Assembly: GCF_016650695.1 (NCBI RefSeq)
Contig: NZ_JAEKFH010000001.1
Span: forward strand, 124,001-188,000
DNA length: 64,000 nucleotides
Origin: Pseudomonas sp. TH41
GTDB lineage: Bacteria; Pseudomonadota; Gammaproteobacteria; Pseudomonadales; Pseudomonadaceae
Reading direction: 5' to 3'
The position numbers and the translations under genes are program-made. Position 1 is the stretch's first letter; each line of letters begins with the position of its first letter. This document shows positions 1-6,819 of this stretch, one piece after another. The notes under the pieces were generated by a model. It worked only from the letters and a program-made list of their open reading frames with translations. It searched no databases and was not told the origin of the DNA.

Positions 1-140
1 ACCCCGGCTTCGGTGGCGATGCGCCGCACGGAAATACCGGCGTGCCCGTCGCGGACCAGACAGCGCAACGTGGCGGCCACCAGCATTTCGCGGCGTTCGT
101 CCGGTTCAGCACGGCGGTTTTTAGGGGCGAGGGTTGTCAC
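1..140 (-). CDS. TetR-family transcriptional regulator, N-terminal fragment (cut by window edge)
   Basis: Only the first 46 or so codons lie in the window. Reading leftwards from a GTG at 140, the peptide holds the usual TetR opening: a basic stretch (PKNRRAEPDERRE), then a helix LVAATLRCLV and the first part of a helix-turn-helix (ISVRRIATEAGV). An AAGGA motif lies 7 nt before the GTG and supports this start. The gene diverges from the deacylase at 257, and a perfect 7-2-7 palindrome lies between them, so it probably controls itself and its neighbour. The BetI branch of TetR is a possible relative, but the ligand-binding part is outside the window, so the effector is unknown. Confidence 0.8.
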   Translation of the reverse strand, partial: MTTLAPKNRRAEPDERREMLVAATLRCLVRDGHAGISVRRIATEAG

Positions 141-180
141 AAGGGCGTCCTTGGGTGCTGAGCCTGATGGGCGAGCTTAG

Positions 181-196
181 TTGAACGGGCGTTCAA
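181..196. promoter_or_regulatory. Candidate TetR operator palindrome
   Basis: TTGAACG-GG-CGTTCAA is a perfect 7-bp inverted repeat with a 2-bp centre. It lies between the divergent TetR gene and the AstE-type gene, 40 bp from the former and 60 bp from the latter. Symmetry, length and place fit a TetR operator; binding itself is inferred. Confidence 0.6.
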
Positions 197-256
197 TCAC
201 CAGTCTCGCAGCGGCGACACAGCGGTTTTTAACGGTCATCACGGGAGGACAAGCGT

Positions 257-1273
257 ATGGCGCAGGATATTTCGTTTAACGTTCGCAACAACAACGGTGA
301 CGCGGTGCAAGTCGGTGCCTGGCGTTTCGAGGGCGATGGCAGCGCGCCGACCGTTCACTTGCAGGCGGGTGTGCATGCCGATGAAATCGCCGGAATGCTG
401 GTCCTGCACCGGTTGATGCAGCGCCTTCAGGTCGCCGAGGACCAGGGCCGGCTCAAAGGCCATGTGACGGTGGTGCCCCAGGCCAATCCGCTGGGCATCG
501 GGCAGTTTCGCCAGGGGCGAATTCTTGGCCGGTTTCACGACGCCACCGGGCATAACTTCAACCGCTTGTTCGACCAGTCGACCGCCATGGCCCACCCTTC
601 GACCAATGTCCAGGAATGGCAAAAAAAACTGGTGCAACTGGCAGCCCCGGCGCAAGTGGTGCTCGATCTGCACACCGACGACGAGGCCCTGCCGTACCTC
701 TACGTTCACCGCCGATTCTGGCCCCGTGGCCGCGAACTGGCGGCGGCGATGAAAATGGACGTGGCGATCATCTGGGACGATGGCGGTGATGGCTCCTTCG
801 AGGAAACCATTATCGCGCCGTGGCTGCGAGACGGCGTCAGCGATCAGCACATGGCCGCAACGCTGGAGTTGCGCGGGCAGGGCGATGTCAGCGACCGCTT
901 TGCCGAGCAGGACGCCGACGGGCTATACGTTTGGCTTTGCGCTTGCGGGGTGATCGATGAGGCACATTCGCCAGCTGACTGGCCCGTCGAGGCGATGGAA
1001 ATGGGCCACATGGAAACTGTCCTCGCGCCGCAACCCGGCGTGCTGATCTTTGAAAAAGAGCTGGGCGATTTCGTCGAAGAAGGGCAGCGGTTTGCGCGAA
1101 TTCTGCGCCGGCCGGGTGATCCGTCGTCCGAAGTGGTGCTGTACGCAGAACAAGCGGGGCGGATGGTGACGCGCTATCGGGACCGACTGGTGCCTCAGGG
1201 CATGGTGGTGGCGAAATTCACCGGCAGCCGCGTGTCACGCAACTGGAATGGCGGGTTACTGGACCCGAATTAG
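257..1273 (+). CDS. Succinylglutamate desuccinylase/aspartoacylase (AstE/AspA) family deacylase
   Basis: A 338-residue zinc-dependent amidohydrolase of the M14-like AstE/AspA family, which removes acyl groups from N-acyl amino acids or related amides. The zinc motif HADE (H40, E43) and a downstream His in LDLHTDD (H139) are visible, followed by a C-terminal beta-rich domain of about 90 residues that includes the stretch PQPGVLIFEK. GGAGGA lies 8 nt upstream of the ATG. The length is normal for the family. It stands alone and diverges from a TetR regulator, so it is probably induced by its own substrate. It is not part of an ast operon, so the true substrate is open. Confidence 0.85.
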   Translation: MAQDISFNVRNNNGDAVQVGAWRFEGDGSAPTVHLQAGVHADEIAGMLVLHRLMQRLQVAEDQGRLKGHVTVVPQANPLGIGQFRQGRILGRFHDATGHNFNRLFDQSTAMAHPSTNVQEWQKKLVQLAAPAQVVLDLHTDDEALPYLYVHRRFWPRGRELAAAMKMDVAIIWDDGGDGSFEETIIAPWLRDGVSDQHMAATLELRGQGDVSDRFAEQDADGLYVWLCACGVIDEAHSPADWPVEAMEMGHMETVLAPQPGVLIFEKELGDFVEEGQRFARILRRPGDPSSEVVLYAEQAGRMVTRYRDRLVPQGMVVAKFTGSRVSRNWNGGLLDPN

Positions 1274-1287
1274 CTGACAATGCGCCC

Positions 1288-1389
1288 CTGTAGGAGCGAG
1301 CTTGCTCGCGATGGATGTGAACGTTAACGCGCGTTTTCTGAATAAACGCGCCGCTCGTGAACCCATCGCGAGCAAGCTCGCTCCTACAG
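1288..1389. repeat. REPIN (inverted REP pair)
   Basis: Two REP units in inverted orientation (CTGTAGGAGCGAGCTTGCTC and its complement) enclose about 50 bp. The pair lies between the 3' ends of the convergent AstE-type and PPK2 genes. Such elements are common between convergent genes in Pseudomonas and may also act as a 3' mRNA barrier. Confidence 0.85.
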
Positions 1390-1432
1390 GGGGGCGTTAC
1401 CCAAACGAGCGCACAGTCTCGCTGGGTCTGTC

Positions 1433-2350
1433 TCAATAAACCTGAGGCACGATGATTTCCTGTGGTGTCGGATTGCGTGAATAATCTTCCTGGCGCACGC
1501 GCTCCGGCAGTTCAATCACCGCCTGTTCTACCTCTTCATAAGGCATTTGCCCGAGCAGGTGGTTGATGCAGTTGAGGCGGGCTTTTTTCTTGTCGTCCGC
1601 TTGCACCACCCACCACGGCGCTTCGCTGATGTGGGTGCGTTCCAGCATGATTTCCTTGGCCTTGGTGTAAGCCTCCCAGCGTCGACGGGACTCCAGGTCC
1701 ATGGGGCTGAGCTTCCATTGTTTCAGCGGGTCATGAATGCGGCTGAGAAAGCGCAGGTGCTGTTCCTGGTCGGAAATCGAGAACCAGTATTTGATCAGCT
1801 GGATTCCCGAGCGTGCGAGCATCCGTTCGAACTCCGGCACGGTGCGAAAGAACTCTTCATATTGGTCGGCGTTGCAAAACCCCATGACTTGCTCAACACC
1901 GGCGCGGTTGTACCAGCTGCGGTCGAACAACACGATTTCGCCCGCGGCAGGCAGGTGCGAGACGTAGCGTTGGAAATACCATTGGGTGCGTTCGCGGTCA
2001 TTGGGGGCGGGCAGGGCGGCGACCCGGCAAACCCGAGGGTTGAGGCGTTGGGTAATGCGTTTGATCACGCCACCTTTGCCCGCTGCATCACGCCCTTCGA
2101 ACAAAATCACCACTTTGTGCCCGGTTTTCACCACCCAGTTTTGCAGCTTCACCAGCTCGCCTTGCAGGCGGAACAGTTCGCTGAAATAGCGGCGTCTTTG
2201 TTCTTTTTCGCTGTTGTCGCCGATGTGCTCATCGAACAGCGCGTTGAGGTCGTGATCGTCCTCCAGTAATTCCAGTTCCAGCTCTTCGTCACTGTGATCG
2301 AGCAGCTCGCGGTGAATGCGTTGCATCAGGGTGTCGTTGGTCAAAAGCAT
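1433..2350 (-). CDS. ppk2: Polyphosphate kinase 2 (PPK2), single domain
   Basis: A 305-residue PPK2, which transfers phosphate between polyphosphate and nucleoside diphosphates in the cytoplasm. A P-loop (EGRDAAGKGG, about 85-94) and a lid/Walker B region (LFDRSWYNRAG, about 141-151) are intact. The core is followed by the family signature SPMDLESRRRWEAY. One catalytic domain and this length fit class I PPK2, which favours ADP or GDP. An acidic N-terminal extension of about 50 residues (ELELELLEDDHD) precedes the core. GGGAG lies 7 nt before the ATG. It diverges from the exopolyphosphatase at 2550, so synthesis or use and breakdown of polyphosphate share one intergenic region. A second PPK2 lies at 61311. 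Confidence 0.93.
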   Translation of the reverse strand: MLLTNDTLMQRIHRELLDHSDEELELELLEDDHDLNALFDEHIGDNSEKEQRRRYFSELFRLQGELVKLQNWVVKTGHKVVILFEGRDAAGKGGVIKRITQRLNPRVCRVAALPAPNDRERTQWYFQRYVSHLPAAGEIVLFDRSWYNRAGVEQVMGFCNADQYEEFFRTVPEFERMLARSGIQLIKYWFSISDQEQHLRFLSRIHDPLKQWKLSPMDLESRRRWEAYTKAKEIMLERTHISEAPWWVVQADDKKKARLNCINHLLGQMPYEEVEQAVIELPERVRQEDYSRNPTPQEIIVPQVY

Positions 2351-2549
2351 GGTTGGAACTCCCGACGAAGGTGGAAGTGCTCATGCTAAGCCAGTGGATA
2401 TGACGGGCTGGTGACGCTGAGGAGTGCTGCAAAAAAATGGCGGGTGTCATCTGGGTGTCACCTATGGCATGGCAGGATCTTCGCAAACCGTCTCGAATGC
2501 CCGGCGCAATGCCGTACGTTGGCTGATCAATCTGCCAGGAATCCCCACC

Positions 2550-3488
2550 ATGAAAGGCGACGCCTCCCTGTTTGCGGCTATTGATCTGGGCTCCAATGCG
2601 TTTCGCATGATGATCGGACAATCGGTCAGGCGAAATCAGCAGTGGGTGATCCAGGAAGTGAAAACCCTGCGTGAGCCGGTCCGTTTGGCGGAAGGATTTC
2701 AGGCTGGAACGCTGGATGAGTTGGCGCTGGACCGGGGATGGCAGGCGCTCGCGCGATTTGGCAAAAAATTGCGTGGCTTCGAGGCGGGTCGGGTGCGCGC
2801 CGTGGCAACCAGTGCCGTGCGTGAAGCCGACAATGCGCAACTGTTTTTGGGCAGTGCGGAGCGGCACCTGGGGTTTCGGATTGACGTCATATCGGGGCAC
2901 GAAGAGGCCCGATTGGTGTATGCCGGGGTGGCCCACACGATACCGGCCGCCGAGAGCATGCGACTGGTGGTGGACATCGGCGGCGGCTCCACTGAACTGA
3001 TTCTGGGTCGAGGCGCTCAGCCGCTGATCACCGAAAGCATTGCGATCGGCAGCGGCACGTTCGGGGCGCGTTACTTTCAGGGTGGATGCATCACCGCTCA
3101 TGCGCTTCTGGAGGCCGAGCGGGTCGCCACGTTGCAGTTTGAAAAAGTCGCGCGTCGGTACCGCGAGCTGGGTTGGCAGCAGACCATCGGCTCTTCCGGC
3201 ACTGCGCGGATGCTGGCCAAAGTGCTCAAGGCCAACGGACTAAACGATTTCGGCCAAAGCGGTATCACCTATAGCGGACTGTTGCGCCTGTCGTTGCGCC
3301 TGCTCGAAGTGGGGCATGTCAAACAACTCAAGTTGGCGGGCTTGCAAAGTCATCGGCTGAGTATTCTGCCCGGCGGCCTCGTGGTCATGCTGGCCGCGTT
3401 CAAGGTCTTCGGGATCTCGCACATGACGCCCTCCGAGCCCGGCTTAAGGTTTGGCGTTCTTCATGGGTTGATCCATAAGAGCTGCTAG
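2550..3488 (+). CDS. ppx: Ppx/GppA-type exopolyphosphatase
   Basis: A 312-residue member of the Ppx/GppA phosphatase family in the ASKHA fold, expected to remove terminal phosphates from polyphosphate or to hydrolyse pppGpp. The phosphate 1 loop (AAIDLGSNAFRM, about 9-20), SGHEEARL around 116-122 with the catalytic Glu, and the phosphate 2 loop (DIGGGSTEL, 142-150) are present. The ATG at 2550 is chosen because the family starts a few residues before the IDLGSN loop; the frame is open further upstream but reads like noncoding sequence. At about 310 residues it is the short form that lacks the C-terminal HD domain of E. coli Ppx. It pairs with the divergent PPK2. Confidence 0.88.
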   Translation: MKGDASLFAAIDLGSNAFRMMIGQSVRRNQQWVIQEVKTLREPVRLAEGFQAGTLDELALDRGWQALARFGKKLRGFEAGRVRAVATSAVREADNAQLFLGSAERHLGFRIDVISGHEEARLVYAGVAHTIPAAESMRLVVDIGGGSTELILGRGAQPLITESIAIGSGTFGARYFQGGCITAHALLEAERVATLQFEKVARRYRELGWQQTIGSSGTARMLAKVLKANGLNDFGQSGITYSGLLRLSLRLLEVGHVKQLKLAGLQSHRLSILPGGLVVMLAAFKVFGISHMTPSEPGLRFGVLHGLIHKSC

Positions 3489-3526
3489 GCTTAGGCGTCG
3501 ATCTCAGCACCGAGTGAGCCCCTGTC

Positions 3527-4015
3527 ATGGCTGTCCAAGTCCTGCGCGCCGACGCATCCCACCTCGAAAAAATCGCCAACCTGTTCGACGCCTATCGAGG
3601 CTTCTACGGCCAGCCATCGAACCTGGCGCAATCGCGCGACTTCATTGCCGAGCGCATCGCCCGGAATGAATCCGCCATCTTCTACGTCCAGGATTCCACT
3701 GGCGACGCGCTGGGTTTCGTTCAGTTGTACCCGACGTTTTCCTCCATCGATGCACACCGCACCTGGCTGCTGAGCGACCTGTTCACCGCCCCCTCTGCGC
3801 GCGGGCGAGGGGTCGGCACGCTGCTGATGAACGCCGCGCGAGACTTTGCGCTGTCGACCGGCGCCAAGGGCATGGTGCTGGAAACGGCCACGGATAACGT
3901 CGGGGCGCAACGCTTGTATGAGTCCTTGGGCTACGTGCGCGATCCGGGGTATTACACCTACTGCCTGGATTTGACTGGCTCACCCAGCACAGGTCTGAAA
4001 AACGTGCGCTCATAG
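3527..4015 (+). CDS. GNAT-family N-acetyltransferase
   Basis: A 162-residue single-domain GNAT acetyltransferase that uses acetyl-CoA. The pyrophosphate-binding loop is visible in SARGRGVGTLLMNAA (about 88-102), with the C-terminal NVGAQRLYESLGYVRD (about 125-140) typical of motif B. It probably acts on a small amine or a protein N-terminus; the substrate cannot be read from the sequence. It follows ppx by 38 bp and may be co-transcribed. Its last 58 bp overlap the 3' end of the convergent NIPSNAP gene. Confidence 0.88.
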   Translation: MAVQVLRADASHLEKIANLFDAYRGFYGQPSNLAQSRDFIAERIARNESAIFYVQDSTGDALGFVQLYPTFSSIDAHRTWLLSDLFTAPSARGRGVGTLLMNAARDFALSTGAKGMVLETATDNVGAQRLYESLGYVRDPGYYTYCLDLTGSPSTGLKNVRS

Positions 4016-4284
4016 CTGAGGATGCACTTTGTGTCCTGCGCGTACTTGAAGGCCGCAAGGCAGTCCGAGTCTTTCATCGAGTCTTGCCGATAGCGCTCGT
4101 AGTCTGCAAGGCTGGGAAAGGTGAACATCGCCATGGCGATATTGTTGGCGCCCTCGGACGGCAAGAAATAGCCGTGATGCTGACCACCGAATTTTTCAAC
4201 CAGCGGAATCCACAACAACGCGTAGTGTTCAAACGCTTCGATCTGGTAGGGATCAAGCACGTATTTCAGGTGACAAGTGACCAT
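3958..4284 (-). CDS. NIPSNAP-family protein
   Basis: A 108-residue protein of the NIPSNAP ferredoxin-like fold, with the family pattern VTCHLKYVLDPYQIEAFEHY, then HHGYFLPSEGANN and a final block YERTFFRPV. The start at 4284 is preferred over an upstream in-frame ATG at 4320 because AGAGAGG lies 5 nt before it and the family begins at this point. The biochemical role of bacterial NIPSNAP proteins is not settled. It is convergent with, and overlaps by 58 bp, the GNAT gene, and stands alone on its strand. Confidence 0.82.
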   Translation of the reverse strand: MVTCHLKYVLDPYQIEAFEHYALLWIPLVEKFGGQHHGYFLPSEGANNIAMAMFTFPSLADYERYRQDSMKDSDCLAAFKYAQDTKCILSYERTFFRPVLGEPVKSRQ

Positions 4285-4368
4285 GGTTGCCTCTCTTGGG
4301 TTTAGTGGGGAAATCATCAAGGGCGTGAACTAGACTTTGCCTCAGATTTATCTGGAGGTCTCTAGCCC

Positions 4369-4887
4369 ATGAGCGCCTTTGAGGTTTACTGGTTCCCCAT
4401 CATCGTCGCGGCCTTCAGCACGGGTTTCGGTGTCTGGCTGTCGCCATGGTGGGCCAAACGCCAGAGCACCCAGGCTTACCTGCGCCGCGATGATTTTCTC
4501 GGTGACTGGGAGTCCACGTGGCAGGACGCGGATGACCCCAACCAATGGGTCACCGAGAAAGTCAACGTGGATGTCGCCGATGGGCGTCTTCGGTTGTTGA
4601 ATTCCAGGAATGTGGGCGGCTACCTCTGGCAGGGGAACTGCGACATTTATGACGAGCGTTATCTTTACGGCACGTGGAAGTCGATCAGAAAAGCCGCGCA
4701 TTCGACGGGCGTATTCAGCTTCCTGACGCTGCCTCAAGGACAGGTTTTGGTCGGGCAGGCCTTGGGCCAGGACCGCACTGGCGTCGCTCGAACATCGGAC
4801 TGGATCCTCGCCAGGGAAAAAAAGGGTCTCGAGGAAGGGAAACAGTGGCTGGTCGAGCACGCGACTTACTTTCACGGTGATGTTTGA
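4369..4887 (+). CDS. Hypothetical protein with one N-terminal membrane helix
   Basis: I do not recognise this 172-residue protein. The first 25 residues (FEVYWFPIIVAAFSTGFGVW) form one membrane anchor, followed by WWAKRQ as a cytoplasmic stop signal. The rest is soluble and rich in Trp, Asp and Gly (DFLGDWESTWQDADD), a make-up seen in small beta-sandwich domains that monitor polar ligands. TGGAGG lies upstream of the ATG. It precedes the DUF1801 gene by 30 bp on the same strand, so the two may be co-transcribed. Confidence 0.7.
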   Translation: MSAFEVYWFPIIVAAFSTGFGVWLSPWWAKRQSTQAYLRRDDFLGDWESTWQDADDPNQWVTEKVNVDVADGRLRLLNSRNVGGYLWQGNCDIYDERYLYGTWKSIRKAAHSTGVFSFLTLPQGQVLVGQALGQDRTGVARTSDWILAREKKGLEEGKQWLVEHATYFHGDV

Positions 4888-4917
4888 TCGATGCCGATAA
4901 CCACCCGGAAGAGGACG

Positions 4918-5334
4918 ATGAGCAACATGAAGAAGGAGACGACCGGCCCAATGGCAGCAGGAGAGGGCGCCTCTGCCTCTGAGCTGATAGAGGCCAGAAT
5001 CAACGAGCTGAGCGATTGGCGAGGCGACACGCTGGCCCGGATCCGGGCGCTCATCCGCGAGGCTGATCCCTACGTGGTCGAAGAGTGGAAGTGGAGAGGC
5101 GTCCCCGTGTGGTCACACGCCGGCATCCTTTGCACCGGAGAAACCTACAAGAGCGTGGTGAAAATGACCTTTGCCAAGGGCGCCTCGCTGCAAGACCCTT
5201 GCGGACTGTTCAACGCCAGCCTCGAAGGCAACACCCGCCGTGCGATTGATGTGCATGAAGGCGAGAACATTGATGAAAAAGCGCTGAAAGCGCTCATTCG
5301 CTCCGCCGTGGCGCTCAACACCGCCGCTCGCTAA
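4918..5334 (+). CDS. DUF1801-family protein
   Basis: A 138-residue protein of the DUF1801 (YdhG-like) fold. The diagnostic part runs from about residue 25 (INELSDWRGDTLARIRALI) through VVEEWKWRGVPVW to the aromatic and glycine-rich core and C-terminal helix. The ATG at 4918 is chosen from three in-frame starts (4891, 4918, 4927) because GGAAGAGG lies directly upstream. The family is widespread, small and cytoplasmic, with no settled function. No partner beyond the preceding membrane protein is visible. Confidence 0.8.
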   Translation: MSNMKKETTGPMAAGEGASASELIEARINELSDWRGDTLARIRALIREADPYVVEEWKWRGVPVWSHAGILCTGETYKSVVKMTFAKGASLQDPCGLFNASLEGNTRRAIDVHEGENIDEKALKALIRSAVALNTAAR

Positions 5335-5362
5335 TGACAATGCACCGGTGTATGACACGATC

Positions 5363-5495
5363 TGTAGCAGCTGGCGAAGCCTGCGTTCGGCGGCGAAGCC
5401 GTCGTGAAATCAGCCGACGCGGTGCATCAGAAACACCTCGCGCACAGGTTTTACGACGGCTGCGCCGCCGAACGCAGGCTTCGCCAGCTGCTACA
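5363..5495. repeat. Long inverted repeat (REP-like, GCAGCTGGCGAAGCCTGCG type)
   Basis: Positions 5363-5395 and 5463-5495 form a perfect 33-bp inverted repeat, and pairing continues inwards (AGCCGTCGT with ACGACGGCT) to about 44 bp. The arm starts TGTAGCAGCTGGCGAAGCCT. This is a different sequence class from the GGAGCGAGCTTGCTCGC REPINs elsewhere in the window. Together with the candidate RNA below, it fills the noncoding stretch 5335-5701. Confidence 0.8.
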
Positions 5496-5597
5496 GGTGC
5501 GAGGGATAGAATTTTTCCATTCTGCCACGTGTTCCGCTGAATGAAATCGGTCTAAAAATGCCCTTTCAACTCTTCGAACCGTTGCTATGCTTGAAGA

Positions 5598-5836
5598 TGT
5601 AGGTGATGACGCAGACTGATGCGCAAGCGGATAGCGAGGAAACGTGGGGCGCGTTCCGAAGGGTACACGGTTAGAAAGATCTCCGCGCTGAGATCCAGCC
5701 CTTATGCCGTGTGAAGCAGAGCAGCATGTAACGGTTCAAAAAAACTGTTCTGTGGGAGGCCTGATAAACCTTGTAAGCCGGAGACCAGCACTGGCCACCT
5801 ACTCGATTTTCGAAGCCCGCCTTGTGCGGGCTTTTT
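5598..5836 (+). ncRNA. Candidate small RNA, about 240 nt
   Basis: No protein is encoded on this strand, yet the stretch has a promoter-like pair (TTTCAA at 5564, TATGCT at 5586, 16-bp spacing) and ends in a strong intrinsic terminator at 5814-5836. Inside lie a perfect 6-bp hairpin (GATCTC/GAGATC, about 5679-5696) and several GGA triplets. I could not match it to a named Pseudomonas small RNA. Its 3' half runs antisense to the tail of the AraC gene at 5702. It may instead be only the trailing end of an upstream mRNA. Confidence 0.35.
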
Positions 5837-6655
5837 CGCGTCTGCAGGTTCACGTTTTTGTAGCCAGGACTTGGGCGAGTACCCGGTTTTTTGTTTAAAG
5901 CAACGGTAGAACGTCGACAGCGAGTTGAAGCCCGAGGCACGGGCAATCTCGTCAATGCGTGACGCGTGGCATTGCGCAGTCAAATGCACAAGGGCCTCCT
6001 CCAGGCGCAGCTGATTGAGGAAGCTGTAGAAGGTTTGCCCCCGGACCTGATTGAGAAAGAAAGAGATTTGGTTGCGCGAATACCCAGTCAATGCCGCTAC
6101 CTGGGAAAGATCCAGCGTGGGGTCAAGATAAGGCTTCGACTGCTCGAAGTACTGCTGCAAGTCGTTGGACAGCGCCCCGACCTGACGAGCCGACAACCCT
6201 AAACGGCTGACGGCCTCACGGCTGTAGGGTGGGCGTGGTCCCGTTGGCATATGGCTGACCAACACCGCATGCTCATTGACGTTGACAATCAGCCCGTCCT
6301 TGACCGTAAGGGCTTCAATCGCCTGGAATGACACCAGGCCATCGCTGCCGTTGAGCGTCACTCGGTACTGTAAAAAAGCCGTATCGCCATCGACTCGCAA
6401 GCGGTCGGTGTAGGTTTGAAATTCCGCTGCGCCCAGCGGCATGCTTGCCCTAAGGTAGTCACGCAACTGCGCGTGTGCGAGGCGGCGGTTCTGGAAAAAA
6501 TCGTGGTACTCGATCATCGGGTGATAGAGCGCCATCACGCCGTCCAGATCGCGTCGTTTCCATGCCTCGTGATACCGCACCGCAGCGTCGTGAGTGTGAA
6601 CGCTAGAGGCATCCGCCAGGACAACGGGGGTGATGAGTAAGTCAGGCGTTTCCAA
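5702..6655 (-). CDS. AraC-family regulator with N-terminal SnoaL/NTF2-like domain
   Basis: The N-terminal part (about 20-135) looks like a SnoaL/NTF2-type cone fold (AAVRYHEAWKRRDLDGVMAL, then EYHDFF), which in other proteins binds small hydrophobic ligands. The C-terminal part (about 165-275) is an AraC double helix-turn-helix, with LSQVAALTGYSRNQISFFLN and IDEIARASGFNSLSTFYRCF. The start is uncertain. I favour the TTG at 6655, with GGAG 7 nt upstream; an in-frame ATG at 6826 would overlap the divergent oxidoreductase gene. The last 40 or so residues run antisense through the terminator at 5814 and look like chance read-through. It probably controls the oxidoreductase divergently encoded at 6820. 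Confidence 0.75.
   Translation of the reverse strand: METPDLLITPVVLADASSVHTHDAAVRYHEAWKRRDLDGVMALYHPMIEYHDFFQNRRLAHAQLRDYLRASMPLGAAEFQTYTDRLRVDGDTAFLQYRVTLNGSDGLVSFQAIEALTVKDGLIVNVNEHAVLVSHMPTGPRPPYSREAVSRLGLSARQVGALSNDLQQYFEQSKPYLDPTLDLSQVAALTGYSRNQISFFLNQVRGQTFYSFLNQLRLEEALVHLTAQCHASRIDEIARASGFNSLSTFYRCFKQKTGYSPKSWLQKREPADAKKPAQGGLRKSSRWPVLVSGLQGLSGLPQNSFFEPLHAALLHTA
5814..5836 (+). terminator. Rho-independent terminator
   Basis: AGCCCGC-CTTGT-GCGGGCT followed directly by TTTTT. The T-run occurs only on the + strand, so this ends a + strand transcript and not the AraC gene on the other strand. Confidence 0.75.
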
Positions 6656-6819
6656 GGCAGGCTCCAGGGTGCAGATCAGGCAGCGCGATGCGCAGAGTAT
6701 TCCAGAAGCGCCGTTTTTCCGCCCGTGTCCGCTGCGATGTTTGCCGCCGTGTCCTCTCTGTGAAAGTGCCCGCGATTGCTTTAGCGTCAGCCCATGAAAT
6801 GATTGCGGAGCATACGTGC

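Noticed and set aside
5598..5836. Match to a known RNA (RsmX/Y/Z, 6S, RNase P, tmRNA, riboswitch)
   Set aside because: I looked for the hallmark sequences of these RNAs and found none, so only an unnamed candidate is listed.
5702..5850. C-terminal tail of about 40 residues of the SnoaL-AraC protein
   Set aside because: Not treated as a domain: it lies after the AraC fold and reads antisense through a + strand terminator, so it looks like an open frame by chance.
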